Part shown: positions 9,690 to 18,262 of the stretch, in pieces | Position numbering within the stretch: position 1 is the first letter of the stretch | Layout: every line of letters starts with the position of its first letter | DNA from: Pseudomonas abyssi | GTDB taxonomy: Bacteria > Pseudomonadota > Gammaproteobacteria > Pseudomonadales > Pseudomonadaceae | Direction: 5' to 3' | NCBI RefSeq assembly: GCF_002307495.1 | Contig: NZ_NTMR01000027.1 | Coordinates: forward strand, 29,563 to 93,562 | Length of the DNA: 64,000 nucleotides | The notes under the pieces: generated by a model | The model's database searches: none | The model's input: only the letters and a program-made list of their open reading frames with translations | What the model was told of the DNA's origin: nothing | Made by a program: the position numbers and the translations under genes

Positions 9690-10871
9690 ATGCAAGAGGT
9701 CGTGATTGTTGCCGCCACCCGTACCGCCATCGGCAGTTTCGGGGGCCAGTTTGCCAAAGTGCCCGCCCACGAATTGGGTGCGACCGTTATCCGCCGCTTG
9801 CTGGACGAGACCGAAATTGACCCGGCGTCGGTTGACGAGGTCATCTTCGGCCAGGTACTCACCGCTGGCTGCGGCCAGAACCCAGCCCGCCAGGCTGCCA
9901 TCCATGCTGGCCTGCCGCACAGCGTCCCTGCGCTGACACTGAACAAGGTCTGCGGCTCCGGCCTCAAGGCGTTGCACCTTGCTGCCCAGGCGATCCGCTG
10001 CGGCGACGCCGAGATCATGATTGCCGGTGGTCAGGAATCGATGAGCCTGTCGCCCCACATCATCCCCACTTCCCGCACCGGCCAGCGCATGGGCCACGGC
10101 CAGATGATCGACACCATGATTCAGGACGGCCTGTGGGATGCCTTCAACAACTATCACATGGGCATTACCGCCGAAAACCTGGTCGAAAAGTACGGCATCA
10201 CCCGCGAGGAACAGGACGCCTTTGCCGCGGCCTCCCAGCAAAAAGCAGTGACCGCACGCGAGACTGGCGTATTCGATCAGGAAATCACCCCGGTCAGCAT
10301 TCCCCAGCGCAAGGGCGACGCCCTGCTGATCACTCAGGATGAGCAGCCCCGTGCAGGCACCACCGCCGAGAGCCTGGGAAGCCTCAAGCCCGCGTTCAAG
10401 AAAGACGGCAGCGTCACCGCCGGCAACGCCTCCAGCCTGAACGATGGCGCCGCTGCCGTGCTGATGATGAGCGCCAGCAAGGCCGCCGAACTGGGCCTGC
10501 CGGTGCTGGCCCGCGTCGCCTCCTACGCCAATGCCGGCGTTGACCCGGCGATCATGGGGATTGGCCCGGTCTCCGCCACCCAACGCTGTCTGGCCAAAGC
10601 CGGCTGGCAGGTCGCCGACCTGGACCTGATCGAAGCCAACGAGGCCTTTGCCGCGCAAGCACTGGCGGTCGGCAAGGAGCTGCAGTGGGACGCCGACAAG
10701 GTCAACGTCAACGGCGGCGCCATTGCCCTTGGCCACCCGATTGGCGCTTCCGGCTGCCGCGTACTGGTCACCTTGCTGCACGAAATGCTGCGTCGTGATG
10801 CCAAGAAGGGTCTGGCGACCCTGTGCATCGGCGGCGGCCAGGGCGTCGCTCTGGCGCTGGCTCGCGACTGA
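9690..10871 (+). CDS. Acetyl-CoA acetyltransferase (thiolase II)
   Basis: 393 aa with all thiolase catalytic residues: nucleophile Cys88 ([12 protein letters not shown]), His349 ([10 protein letters not shown]) and Cys379 (CIGGGQG). It condenses or cleaves acetyl-CoA/acetoacetyl-CoA in ketone-body, leucine or PHB-type metabolism. AtoB or PhaA are the nearest names, but sequence alone does not choose. GAGGAGTCTGTTC precedes the ATG. It is followed by a divergent thiolase-like and a FadB-like gene, so a fatty- or acetoacetate-related operon is likely. Confidence 0.9.
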   Translation: MQEVVIVAATRTAIGSFGGQFAKVPAHELGATVIRRLLDETEIDPASVDEVIFGQVLTAGCGQNPARQAAIHAGLPHSVPALTLNKVCGSGLKALHLAAQAIRCGDAEIMIAGGQESMSLSPHIIPTSRTGQRMGHGQMIDTMIQDGLWDAFNNYHMGITAENLVEKYGITREEQDAFAAASQQKAVTARETGVFDQEITPVSIPQRKGDALLITQDEQPRAGTTAESLGSLKPAFKKDGSVTAGNASSLNDGAAAVLMMSASKAAELGLPVLARVASYANAGVDPAIMGIGPVSATQRCLAKAGWQVADLDLIEANEAFAAQALAVGKELQWDADKVNVNGGAIALGHPIGASGCRVLVTLLHEMLRRDAKKGLATLCIGGGQGVALALARD

Positions 10872-11035
10872 CCTCCCCACCTGCAATGGCGCCGCCCGGC
10901 GCCATTGCCTTGCTTGCTCGCAAGCCCCCGCACTGCCCCCTACACTGTTGAACTGACCGCCCGCAAACCGGTCATAGCCTGCGCAGCACCTGTCGCAGGT
11001 GCTTACCCGTGCCACTTCAATCTTGCGAGCCCTGC

Positions 11036-12100
11036 ATGGACAGCCAGAACAGCCCATCCGTCACTCTGCCGACCGGCACCTACCTGCTGGAGGGCACCCG
11101 TACGCCCGGCCTGAACAACGCCAGCCGAGCGCGCGCCGGCTTCAGCGCACTGGACCTGGCAGTGCAAAGCGCCCATGCCCTGCTGCTGCGCAGCGGCTTG
11201 GCTGCCGGCGCACTGGACGGCGTGGTGCTGGCCACTGGCGCCAGCCAGGCAGCAGACCAGGTACGCCAGCGTCTGCAGCTCGGTTCACTCACCCCGCTGC
11301 AGCAGTGTTCGCAGGGGCTGGATGCGATCACCCGCGCCAGCCAGCAGATCCGCAGCGGCGACGCCGATCTGCTGCTGGTGATCGCCAGCGACGCAGCTAC
11401 CTTGCCTGACTCGACCGCCGTGAGCGAATCAGCCAAGCGCCTGGCAGCCCTGTTCGAGGTGGACGAGGAGGACGCCGAGGCCTACGAGCAAGCCTGCCGC
11501 CAGCGCAGCAGCGAGGCAGAGCAGAGCGGCCTGTTCAGCCCCTACCGCATTACCCTGTTTGATCGCCACGGCGAGGTATACGACACCGACCAGCATACCC
11601 CCGACAGTGGCGCCTGCGCCCTGCTGCTGGCATCTGCCAGCGGTTGCGCACAGCTAAAACGACACCCACTGGCCCGGCTCAGCAGGCAGGCACTGGCGCG
11701 CGCGCCGTCAGACTATCCCAGCCTGGCTCCGCTACTGGCCAGCACCCGACTGCTACAAGCCGAGCAGCTTGGCCTGAACGATATCGATCTCTGGGAATTA
11801 CCCGACGCACCTGCCCTGGCACTGCTCGCCAACCTGGCCGCCTGGCAGGATGCGCGCTTTTGCGAGCGCCAGCTGGAGCTGGAACACCCCATGGGCCGCC
11901 TGGACCCGACCAGCCTCAACCCGCTGGGCGGCAGTCTGGCGCTAGGCGCCCTGCCGGTCAGTGGCGGCTGCCGCCAGCTACTGCAACAGGCCGACACCTT
12001 GCATCGTCACGCCCTTGGCCGGGCGCTGGTGTGTGAGCAACAAGCTGCAGATCAGGCCCAGGCCTGGCTGTTGACCCGCGCAGAGGAGACGCCGGCATGA
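11036..12100 (+). CDS. Divergent thiolase-like protein, catalytic His missing
   Basis: 354 aa from ATG 11036 (a GTG at 11009 is an alternative). The thiolase fold is recognisable: LLEGTRTP at the N-terminus, Cys91 in QQCSQGLDAITRA at the position of the nucleophile, and NPLGGSLALGALPVSGGCR aligning with the [17 protein letters not shown] block. The catalytic histidine of GHP is replaced (GAL, residues 304-306), and the C-terminal CxGGGQG motif is not conserved (VCEQQA, Cys333). It overlaps the FadB-like gene by four bases (ATGA), like a FadA/FadB pair. I infer a degenerate or re-purposed beta-oxidation thiolase; activity is doubtful. Confidence 0.72.
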   Translation: MDSQNSPSVTLPTGTYLLEGTRTPGLNNASRARAGFSALDLAVQSAHALLLRSGLAAGALDGVVLATGASQAADQVRQRLQLGSLTPLQQCSQGLDAITRASQQIRSGDADLLLVIASDAATLPDSTAVSESAKRLAALFEVDEEDAEAYEQACRQRSSEAEQSGLFSPYRITLFDRHGEVYDTDQHTPDSGACALLLASASGCAQLKRHPLARLSRQALARAPSDYPSLAPLLASTRLLQAEQLGLNDIDLWELPDAPALALLANLAAWQDARFCERQLELEHPMGRLDPTSLNPLGGSLALGALPVSGGCRQLLQQADTLHRHALGRALVCEQQAADQAQAWLLTRAEETPA

Positions 12101-14175
12101 TGGACGCGCTTGACGACCTGATGCAGCGCGAGCGCTGCAACGGCCCCTTTTGCCAGCAAGACCTCGAGCAGCCGAACGAAGGGCCATGGCAGCACTGGCG
12201 TCTGCGCCGCGACGACAGCGATGTCGCCTGGCTGCTGTTTGACCAGCAAGGACAATCGGCCAATCTGCTGGGCCGCGCCGCCCTGCAGGAGCTGGGTGAC
12301 GTGCTCGCCAGCCTGCGCCGCGAAATGCCCCGCGCACTGGTCTTGCGCTCGGCCAAGGCGGCCAGCTTCTGTCTGGGCGCCGACCTGCATGACTTTGCTG
12401 CTGTCGACAACGAAGCGGACGCCGTCCGCCAGCTGGTCGACGCGCATCTGCTGGCCCAGCAGCTGGTCGACCTGCCCTGCCCGACGTTGGCCGTGCTGCA
12501 TGGCGAGACCCTCGGCGGAGGTCTGGAGCTGGCCCTGTGTTGCGACATGCGCCTGGCCACCCCGGACGCCCGGCTGGGCCTGCCGGAAGTACTGGTTGGC
12601 CTGCACCCCGGCCTTGGTGCCACCGCACGCCTGCCCGATCTGATCGACCCACTGCTGGCAATGCGCATGATGCTCAGCGGCAAGCCGCTGAAGGCCGAGG
12701 CCGCGACACAGGCCGGACTGGTCGACAAGGTAGCCCCCGAGCACGCTTTGCCGGCGCTGATCGATGACGCCGTCAATGGTCGCCTTACCCTGCAGCGCCG
12801 CAATCTGCGCGCCCGCCCCTACCGCCTCGACTGGGTGCGCCGACTGGCCGCTCTTGGCCTGCAGCGCCGCGCCGACGCGCTGGTGGACCCGGCGCATTAC
12901 CCCGCCCCCAGCGCGCTGATCGACCTCTGGCGCAGACACGGCGGCAAACCGGACCTGATGCTGCACCGCGAGATATATTCCTTCGCCCGCCTGCTGGCGA
13001 GCGGCACCAGCGGCAACCTGATTCACCTGTTCTTCCTGCGCCAGCGACTGAAGGCCCAAGGCGCCCCCGACCCTCGTCGCCGCGCCAACCATCTGCATCT
13101 GCTGGGCGCCAGTCAGGTGGGGGTGGAGCTGGCGGCACTCGCGGCGCAACGCGGCCTGCGAGTAAGCATCGGCGACCAGCAGGCGATGACGCAGTGCATT
13201 CGCCAACTGGCCGGTACAGAGGACCTGCAGGCCAACCTGGACCGACTTGTTTTTGACCCACAGCACCATGGCGCCGCCCTCGCTGACGTGCTGATCGACG
13301 CCCAGACCGGTGATCTGCAGGCGCGTCGTGCCACGCTGGCCCGGCTGGAGCCGCAGATGCGACCACAGGCCCTGCTGCTCAGCCTGCACGATGCGCTGGA
13401 GCCGTTACGCAGCGCGCTCGGCGACGCCGGTCGCCTGCTAGGCGTGCGCTTTGCAGGGCCGGTCAAACGCGGCGCACTGACGGAGCTGGCCAACCACAGC
13501 ACCGGGCGTACCATCAGCCAGCAGCACGCGCGGCAATTGCTGGGCCAGCTGGGCTGCCTGCCGGTCACGGTGAGCAGTCAGCCGGGTCTGCTGCTGCGCC
13601 GGGTCTTGGCGCCCATGCTGCTGGAAGCGCTGCTGCTGCTGGAAGAAGGCCACGAGACCAACGCCATCGACCAAGCGGCACTGGACTTTGGCTTCGACAA
13701 AGGCCCGCTGGCGTTACTCGATGACTGGGGGCTGGCCGACAGTCTGCAGCTGTTCGAACAACTGCACAGCGAACGCGACACGCCACCGATCGAGCCACCT
13801 GCGTTGCTGCGAACCTGGGTAGAACAGGGTCGTGAGCGTATCCGCCCGAGTCAGCCAGGCCGCTGGACGCTGCCGGGACGCAAGCAGGCGCGCCTGCCCG
13901 CGGAAGAAGGTGACCGCATGCTGCTGGCCTTGCTCAACAGCGCGGTGCGAGCCTGCCGCCAGGGTATCGTGGCCGATGATGAGATGCTCGACGCCGCCAT
14001 GACCCTGTCCGGCCATTTCCCTGCCTTTCGCGGCGGCCCTCTGCGCTACGCCCGCAGTTGCGGACATGCGGCGCTGATCACTCGTCTGCAGGACCTCAGT
14101 CAAAGCCAGGGTCCACGCTTTACGCCCGACCCGGGCTGGACGCCGGCAGAGGATTCAGAAGCCGGGCAAGGGTGA
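12097..14175 (+). CDS. Divergent FadB-like enoyl-CoA hydratase / dehydrogenase
   Basis: 692 aa with the layout of the beta-oxidation alpha subunit. The crotonase half is intact: GGGLEL with Glu144 and LPEV with Glu164, the two catalytic glutamates. The dehydrogenase half is eroded. The NAD loop GxGxMG reads GASQVG (337-342). The HFFNP catalytic histidine block reads RFAGP (451-455). The usual NDxPGFxxNR reads SSQPGLLLRR. I infer that the protein may still hydrate enoyl-CoA but is unlikely to oxidise hydroxyacyl-CoA. It is coupled to the thiolase-like gene upstream and its 3' end overlaps the convergent MOSC gene by 21 bp. Confidence 0.78.
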   Translation: MMDALDDLMQRERCNGPFCQQDLEQPNEGPWQHWRLRRDDSDVAWLLFDQQGQSANLLGRAALQELGDVLASLRREMPRALVLRSAKAASFCLGADLHDFAAVDNEADAVRQLVDAHLLAQQLVDLPCPTLAVLHGETLGGGLELALCCDMRLATPDARLGLPEVLVGLHPGLGATARLPDLIDPLLAMRMMLSGKPLKAEAATQAGLVDKVAPEHALPALIDDAVNGRLTLQRRNLRARPYRLDWVRRLAALGLQRRADALVDPAHYPAPSALIDLWRRHGGKPDLMLHREIYSFARLLASGTSGNLIHLFFLRQRLKAQGAPDPRRRANHLHLLGASQVGVELAALAAQRGLRVSIGDQQAMTQCIRQLAGTEDLQANLDRLVFDPQHHGAALADVLIDAQTGDLQARRATLARLEPQMRPQALLLSLHDALEPLRSALGDAGRLLGVRFAGPVKRGALTELANHSTGRTISQQHARQLLGQLGCLPVTVSSQPGLLLRRVLAPMLLEALLLLEEGHETNAIDQAALDFGFDKGPLALLDDWGLADSLQLFEQLHSERDTPPIEPPALLRTWVEQGRERIRPSQPGRWTLPGRKQARLPAEEGDRMLLALLNSAVRACRQGIVADDEMLDAAMTLSGHFPAFRGGPLRYARSCGHAALITRLQDLSQSQGPRFTPDPGWTPAEDSEAGQG

Positions 14176-14841
14176 CGTCTGCTGCTCGGCCTTGGTCAGC
14201 CTGGCTTGCATCTCGGCGCGCATCTTCTCGGCCAGGGGGGCGGCCAGCAGCTGACGCAAAAAGGTCGGGTTCGCCCCCTTGCTGTGACAATAACGGAACA
14301 CCTCGTTGATGGTCGGAAAGACCGCATCCCCGGCCAGCACGGTGACCTCATCGCCCGGCCTGACCTCGCCCGGGGTCAGCACGCGGGCATAGGCGCCGCA
14401 GCGCTCGGCGCGCACAAAGGCCTTGGCGAAGCGGCTGTCGCCCACCCGCACAGCCAGCGTAGAGCAAGGGATACGCGGCGCGGTGACTTCCAGCAGCAGC
14501 TCGCCAATGCGCAGCCGATCGCCAATGCGCAATGCCGGCCACCAATGTGACAGGGTCAGGTTTTCACCAAAAAAGCCGGCGGCCAACGGGCGCTGCAGCG
14601 TCTCACTCCACCAGTCGATGTCCTCCTGGCTGTAAAGATAGACCGCCTGGTCCGGGCCACCGTGATGCTTCAGGTCACCAATAAAGTCACCGGGCACGCC
14701 GGCCTGGGCGATCATCACCGGGCCAGCAAGGGACTGCTTGAAATGGCCGGTACGGGCGGTGCGCACGCCCACCTCCAGATCTTTCGCCTGGCCGGCATTG
14801 ATCGACACAAGACGAGGGGGACGGGTCTGGCTCATGGGCAT
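14155..14841 (-). CDS. MOSC domain protein (YiiM type)
   Basis: 228 aa. The MOSC beta-barrel shows VSINAGQ near the start, GVPGDFIGDLKHHGGPDQAVYLYS, FGENLTL and RIGDRLRIGELLLEVTAPRIPCSTL, in which the conserved cysteine is the presumed molybdenum-cofactor sulfur site. YiiM relatives take part in detoxifying N-hydroxylated compounds with the molybdenum cofactor. The substrate here is unknown. It is convergent with the FadB-like gene and its last codons overlap that gene. Confidence 0.85.
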   Translation of the reverse strand: MPMSQTRPPRLVSINAGQAKDLEVGVRTARTGHFKQSLAGPVMIAQAGVPGDFIGDLKHHGGPDQAVYLYSQEDIDWWSETLQRPLAAGFFGENLTLSHWWPALRIGDRLRIGELLLEVTAPRIPCSTLAVRVGDSRFAKAFVRAERCGAYARVLTPGEVRPGDEVTVLAGDAVFPTINEVFRYCHSKGANPTFLRQLLAAPLAEKMRAEMQARLTKAEQQTSPLPGF

Positions 14842-14892
14842 ACTCGCAAAGGGTAGGAGAGACAGCAGTCGACCGGAAGCGGCGGCCGTCTG

Positions 14893-15321
14893 TCAAGCCG
14901 GCGGGCGACCGGTCAGATAGCGCCGCGCCAGAAAGAGAAAATGCGCACTGCCCACCAGCGGCAGAAAAACCAGCATGAACGCGGCCGACGGGGTCAGCTG
15001 CCAGCGCCAGAAGAACCCGAGCAAACACCCCAGCCCGATCAGCAGCATCAGCACAACGGCTTTGGGTGACACCCCCTGGCGCTGCGGCCGGGTCAGTATC
15101 AGCAGCAACTTGGTCAGCGCCCAGAGGCCACAAAAGCCACCGACCAGCAGCCCGGTAAACAGCCAGGCGAAGGCCTGCGGTTCACCGGCGGCAAAGACCA
15201 GGGGCAACTGCACCACCCCCAAGCCAAGCAGCACGACCAGAGGACCAAAGCACACCACCGCCTCCAGCAGATAGACTCGGCGCGGCGAGCGCAGCAAACG
15301 ACGCAGCGGGCTTTCGCTCAC
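14893..15321 (-). CDS. Small integral membrane protein, unknown
   Basis: 142 aa if GTG 15321 (SESPLRRLLRSPRRV) is the start. The frame stays open upstream to 15504 but that part runs into the CPCC gene and looks non-coding. Four hydrophobic segments are visible (AVVCFGPLVVLLGLGV, FAWLFTGLLVGGFCGLW, VVLMLLIGLGCLLGFFW, AAFMLVFLPLVGSAHFLFL), with basic ends. No family is recognised. It may be co-transcribed with the CPCC gene 97 bases upstream. Confidence 0.55.
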   Translation of the reverse strand: MSESPLRRLLRSPRRVYLLEAVVCFGPLVVLLGLGVVQLPLVFAAGEPQAFAWLFTGLLVGGFCGLWALTKLLLILTRPQRQGVSPKAVVLMLLIGLGCLLGFFWRWQLTPSAAFMLVFLPLVGSAHFLFLARRYLTGRPPA

Positions 15322-15418
15322 GCTACTGGGCTCGACGCAGGGACGTGGCACACGACGGACAGACAGGGGGCAGATGCGTTCATGGCTTACCTTCGCCAGG
15401 CGGTGTTGCGGGCAGAAA

Positions 15419-15988
15419 TCAGTCTCCAGAGACCTCAGGAGCACGGTAACGCTCGCGCGCCTGCCTGTCCACCCGGTCGACGGAGGCCAGGTCGCAGGCG
15501 CCAAATTCCACGAAATGCCGCCGCGCAGCCGCCAGGGTCAGCTGGTTGGGCCCGCTAACCGTGTCGGTGTCACGCACGCCGTCGTCTTCCCAGAAACATA
15601 CCGAGCAGATCTCGTAGCTGGCACTGCTGCTCAGGCTGAAATAACCGCAGCACGGGCAGGCAAACATCGGCTCGGGGTTGCCTTCTATTTCCTCCAGCGC
15701 GACACCACGCTGGTTCAGCGCCTGCACCAGGTAGGCGTTGGTGACCCCGTACAGGTCTTCGACCAGGCTCACCGTTACCAGCGGGTCCAGGCGCGGGTCA
15801 GCGGTGTCCTCCGGCTCCACACCGCGCATCACCGCCATGCGCAGCTCGGCCGGCAACGCGGCGAGCTGGGGATCGGCCTCACTGAATCCACAAAAAAACC
15901 AGAAGGCGATGCGCTCACGCCGCGCCTGTTCATCAAGCTCTTTCAATAACCAGCCGGCCAATTCCTGCTTTGCCTGTTCCCTTTGCAT
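15419..15988 (-). CDS. CPCC-type cysteine-rich protein
   Basis: 189 aa. The C-terminal half carries FACPCCGYFSLSSSASYEICSVCFWEDDG, the pattern of the CPCC zinc-ribbon-like family (four cysteines able to bind a metal). It is followed by GPNQLTLAAARRHFVEFGAC, also typical. The N-terminal ~110 residues are helical and acidic without a recognised domain. Function of the family is unknown. It is transcribed away from the kinase/YjbR genes on the same strand. Confidence 0.75.
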   Translation of the reverse strand: MQREQAKQELAGWLLKELDEQARRERIAFWFFCGFSEADPQLAALPAELRMAVMRGVEPEDTADPRLDPLVTVSLVEDLYGVTNAYLVQALNQRGVALEEIEGNPEPMFACPCCGYFSLSSSASYEICSVCFWEDDGVRDTDTVSGPNQLTLAAARRHFVEFGACDLASVDRVDRQARERYRAPEVSGD

Positions 15989-16023
15989 GCCACGCCTTCC
16001 CCTGCGCCAGTTCGCCGGCGCTC

Positions 16024-16250
16024 AGCCAATGAGCACCTTGTCCATGTCACAGCGTAGCAGGCTGACACCATCACGCTGCACCATCTGACGGGGTGTTCAG
16101 ACGAAACCCCTGGGCCTGAAAAAAAGCGATGCTGCCAGACTCGCCTCGATCCACACGCGCGGTACCCCGCGTCACGCAAACGCGGCTCTGCAGCCAGGTA
16201 AAGCTGGCTGGCAACACCCCGGCGTACTGACTCCGGGGCGCGCGCAGCGA
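16024..16250 (-). pseudogene. Remnant of a GNAT acetyltransferase
   Basis: Reading the minus strand across frames gives a recognisable GNAT C-terminus. ASQLYLAAEPRLRDAGYRA comes from one frame, then RVDRGESGSIAFFQAQGFRL from a second, then QRDGVSLLRCDMDKVLIG in the third, ending at TGA. No single frame spans them, so at least two frameshifts have occurred, and no N-terminal half is found upstream, where YjbR begins. I infer a decayed, truncated gene. Confidence 0.6.
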
Positions 16251-16251
16251 C

Positions 16252-16626
16252 TTATCGCTCGGCGCCGTACAGCAGGGCACGCCCATGGCGCGCCTCAAGG
16301 CCGCGCCGAATAGCGGCCGGCAGGCCCCTCACTACCAAGATGTAAGACTGGTCAATCATCCTCTGCAACTCGCCGTCAGGCACCGAACCGTCAAGCCGTA
16401 CGCTATTCCAGTGTCGCTTGTTCATGTGATAACCGGGCATTACTGCAGCAAACAGGTCGCGCAAGCCAACAGCCTCATGTGGGTCGCATTTGAGATTGAC
16501 GCAATCACTGCCGCCGCGCTGATACAGCAGGGCAAACATCTTGCCCTGCACCTTGAACACGGCGGCATCGGGACCGAAGGGGTAATCAAGTTCCGCCTCG
16601 GGTTTGGCCAATAGTCTGTCTTTCAC
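16252..16626 (-). CDS. MmcQ/YjbR family protein
   Basis: 124 aa from GTG 16626, which has GGACAG upstream. Features of the YjbR (CyaY-like fold) family are LDYPFGPDAAVFKVQGKMFALL, NLKCDPHEAVGLRD, MNKRHWNSVRLDG and a C-terminal helical YILVVRGLP. Members are small cytoplasmic proteins with suspected DNA binding but no agreed role. The gene starts 10 bases after the histidine-kinase stop on the same strand, so they are probably co-transcribed. The frame is open upstream inside the kinase, but that extension is antiparallel noise. Confidence 0.82.
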   Translation of the reverse strand: MKDRLLAKPEAELDYPFGPDAAVFKVQGKMFALLYQRGGSDCVNLKCDPHEAVGLRDLFAAVMPGYHMNKRHWNSVRLDGSVPDGELQRMIDQSYILVVRGLPAAIRRGLEARHGRALLYGAER

Positions 16627-16636
16627 CTGTCCGTTC

Positions 16637-18208
16637 CTACTCTGCCAAACGCGGCATGTTGACGAAAAAGCGCGTGCCCTGATCAGAGGAAACAAAGCCA
16701 ATCTGCCCGCCCATCTGCTCAACCAACCCCCGCGTGATTGCCAGACCCAGGCCGGTACCACCGCTGCGCCGCCGGCTGGAGCCGTCGGCCTGGGTGAAAC
16801 GGTCGAAGACCCGATCGTAAAAGGCAGTCGGGATACCCTCGCCCTGATCGGTGACGCTGATACACCAGAGATCCTGCTGCTCGTCGGCCACCACGCTGAT
16901 ACCGACGTCACCACCTTGCGGAGAGAATTTGACGGCGTTGGACAGCAAATTGTCCATGACCTGCTTGAAGCGGGTCGGGTCAGCCATGATGCGTGCCTGC
17001 GGGTGCGGGTTGAGGTAGCGCCAGCGCACCTGACGCTGCTCCGCGTAGCCCTGGTTTTCCTGCATGGCGGCATGCAGCAGCGTGTCGAGGTTCTCCGGCT
17101 GCACATTAAGCTGCATCTGACCGGCGACCAGCTTGTCGATATCCAGCAGGTCATTGATCAGTCGGAGCAGGTGTTCAGCGTTACGCATCGCCACCTCCAC
17201 CAGATGCTGTCCGCGATCGGGCAGCGGCCCAAGGGCGCCCCCGCGCAGCAGGCCCAGGGTCCCCAAAATGCTGGTCAGCGGTGTGCGCAGCTCATGGCTG
17301 ATCGTCGAGACAAACTCGCTCTTCAGGCGCTCGTTCTCGGCCCGCGCGGCGTCGCGGTCGCGCTGCTGGCGAATGGCGTTACTCCGGGTGTAACCGATCA
17401 ACAACAGCACCACCAGCAGCGCCCCGTAGAGCACGCCGCGAGGCGCACCACTGCCGGCCTGAGGCGTGCGGTATTGCACCTGCAGCTGCCAGACCACGCC
17501 AGGCAACTCAATGTCCAGCACCGCTGCGGGTCGCTCAGGCACCGGCGGTGTCCCCCAGATAACCCGAGGCTCGCCCCCTGCCTGGACGCGCAGCAGCCGG
17601 ATACGCAAATCCTGCCAGCGTTGCTCGCTATCCAGCATGCCCAGCAGCCGGTCTGCATCCATGACGGTACTGACCAGCCCCCAGTAACGCCGGTTGATAT
17701 AGACGGGCTCACGATAGATCAGGCCATTTCCACCCTGCAGCAGCGTCAACGGACCATCCAGCACCGGCTGTGCCGACGCCATCATGCGCTCGACCGCAGC
17801 CCACTGCGGTGGCGAGCTGGTGTAGTCAAAGCCGAGCGCGGCCTCGTTGCCCTGCAGCGGGTAGATAAGCTCAATGCGGTTGTCCGGCGCCACACCGATA
17901 TTGCGCACATCGCTGGTACCCGTCAGCATGCTGGCCATCCACAAGCGTATGCGCCGAGGGTCGTCCAGCCCATGCTGGCTCTGCAGATAGGAAACCAGCC
18001 CTCGACTCAGATAAATGCTCTGGTTGAGCCGCGTTTCCAGGCTGCTGCGCACGTCGGCAGCGCGGGTCACCAGCGCGTGCTCTATGCCCTGTCGCTCAAT
18101 CCGCGCCAGCTCGCGTACGGCGACCTCAATCGCCGCCGCGCCCAGCAGCAGTAACACCGCCAGGGTCAGCAACAGGCCACGACATGCACGCAGCAACTCC
18201 CGATTCAT
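16637..18208 (-). CDS. CHASE-type membrane sensor histidine kinase
   Basis: 523 aa. A transmembrane helix (LLLTLAVLLLLGAAAIEV) is followed by an external CHASE-like sensor (about 40-255) containing LSRGLVSYLQSQHGLD and REPVYINRRYWGLVSTVMD. A second membrane helix (LYGALLVVLLLIGY) and a short coiled linker follow. The kinase core has HisKA EFVSTISHELRTPLTSILG (phospho-His in SHELRTP) and the HATPase motifs NLLSNAVKFS, DQGEGI and GGTGLGLAI. It is an orphan: no response regulator lies beside it. The ligand is unknown; CHASE domains sense small extracytoplasmic molecules. Confidence 0.88.
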   Translation of the reverse strand: MNRELLRACRGLLLTLAVLLLLGAAAIEVAVRELARIERQGIEHALVTRAADVRSSLETRLNQSIYLSRGLVSYLQSQHGLDDPRRIRLWMASMLTGTSDVRNIGVAPDNRIELIYPLQGNEAALGFDYTSSPPQWAAVERMMASAQPVLDGPLTLLQGGNGLIYREPVYINRRYWGLVSTVMDADRLLGMLDSEQRWQDLRIRLLRVQAGGEPRVIWGTPPVPERPAAVLDIELPGVVWQLQVQYRTPQAGSGAPRGVLYGALLVVLLLIGYTRSNAIRQQRDRDAARAENERLKSEFVSTISHELRTPLTSILGTLGLLRGGALGPLPDRGQHLVEVAMRNAEHLLRLINDLLDIDKLVAGQMQLNVQPENLDTLLHAAMQENQGYAEQRQVRWRYLNPHPQARIMADPTRFKQVMDNLLSNAVKFSPQGGDVGISVVADEQQDLWCISVTDQGEGIPTAFYDRVFDRFTQADGSSRRRSGGTGLGLAITRGLVEQMGGQIGFVSSDQGTRFFVNMPRLAE

Positions 18209-18262
18209 TCACTCCCTCCCCGTCGCGACAGCCCTATCAGTCAAGGCATGACCTGATCGCCC

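Noticed and set aside
16071..16298. Intact small protein gene on the minus strand
   Set aside because: The frame shows GNAT similarity only in its second half and breaks into two other frames; better explained as a relic.
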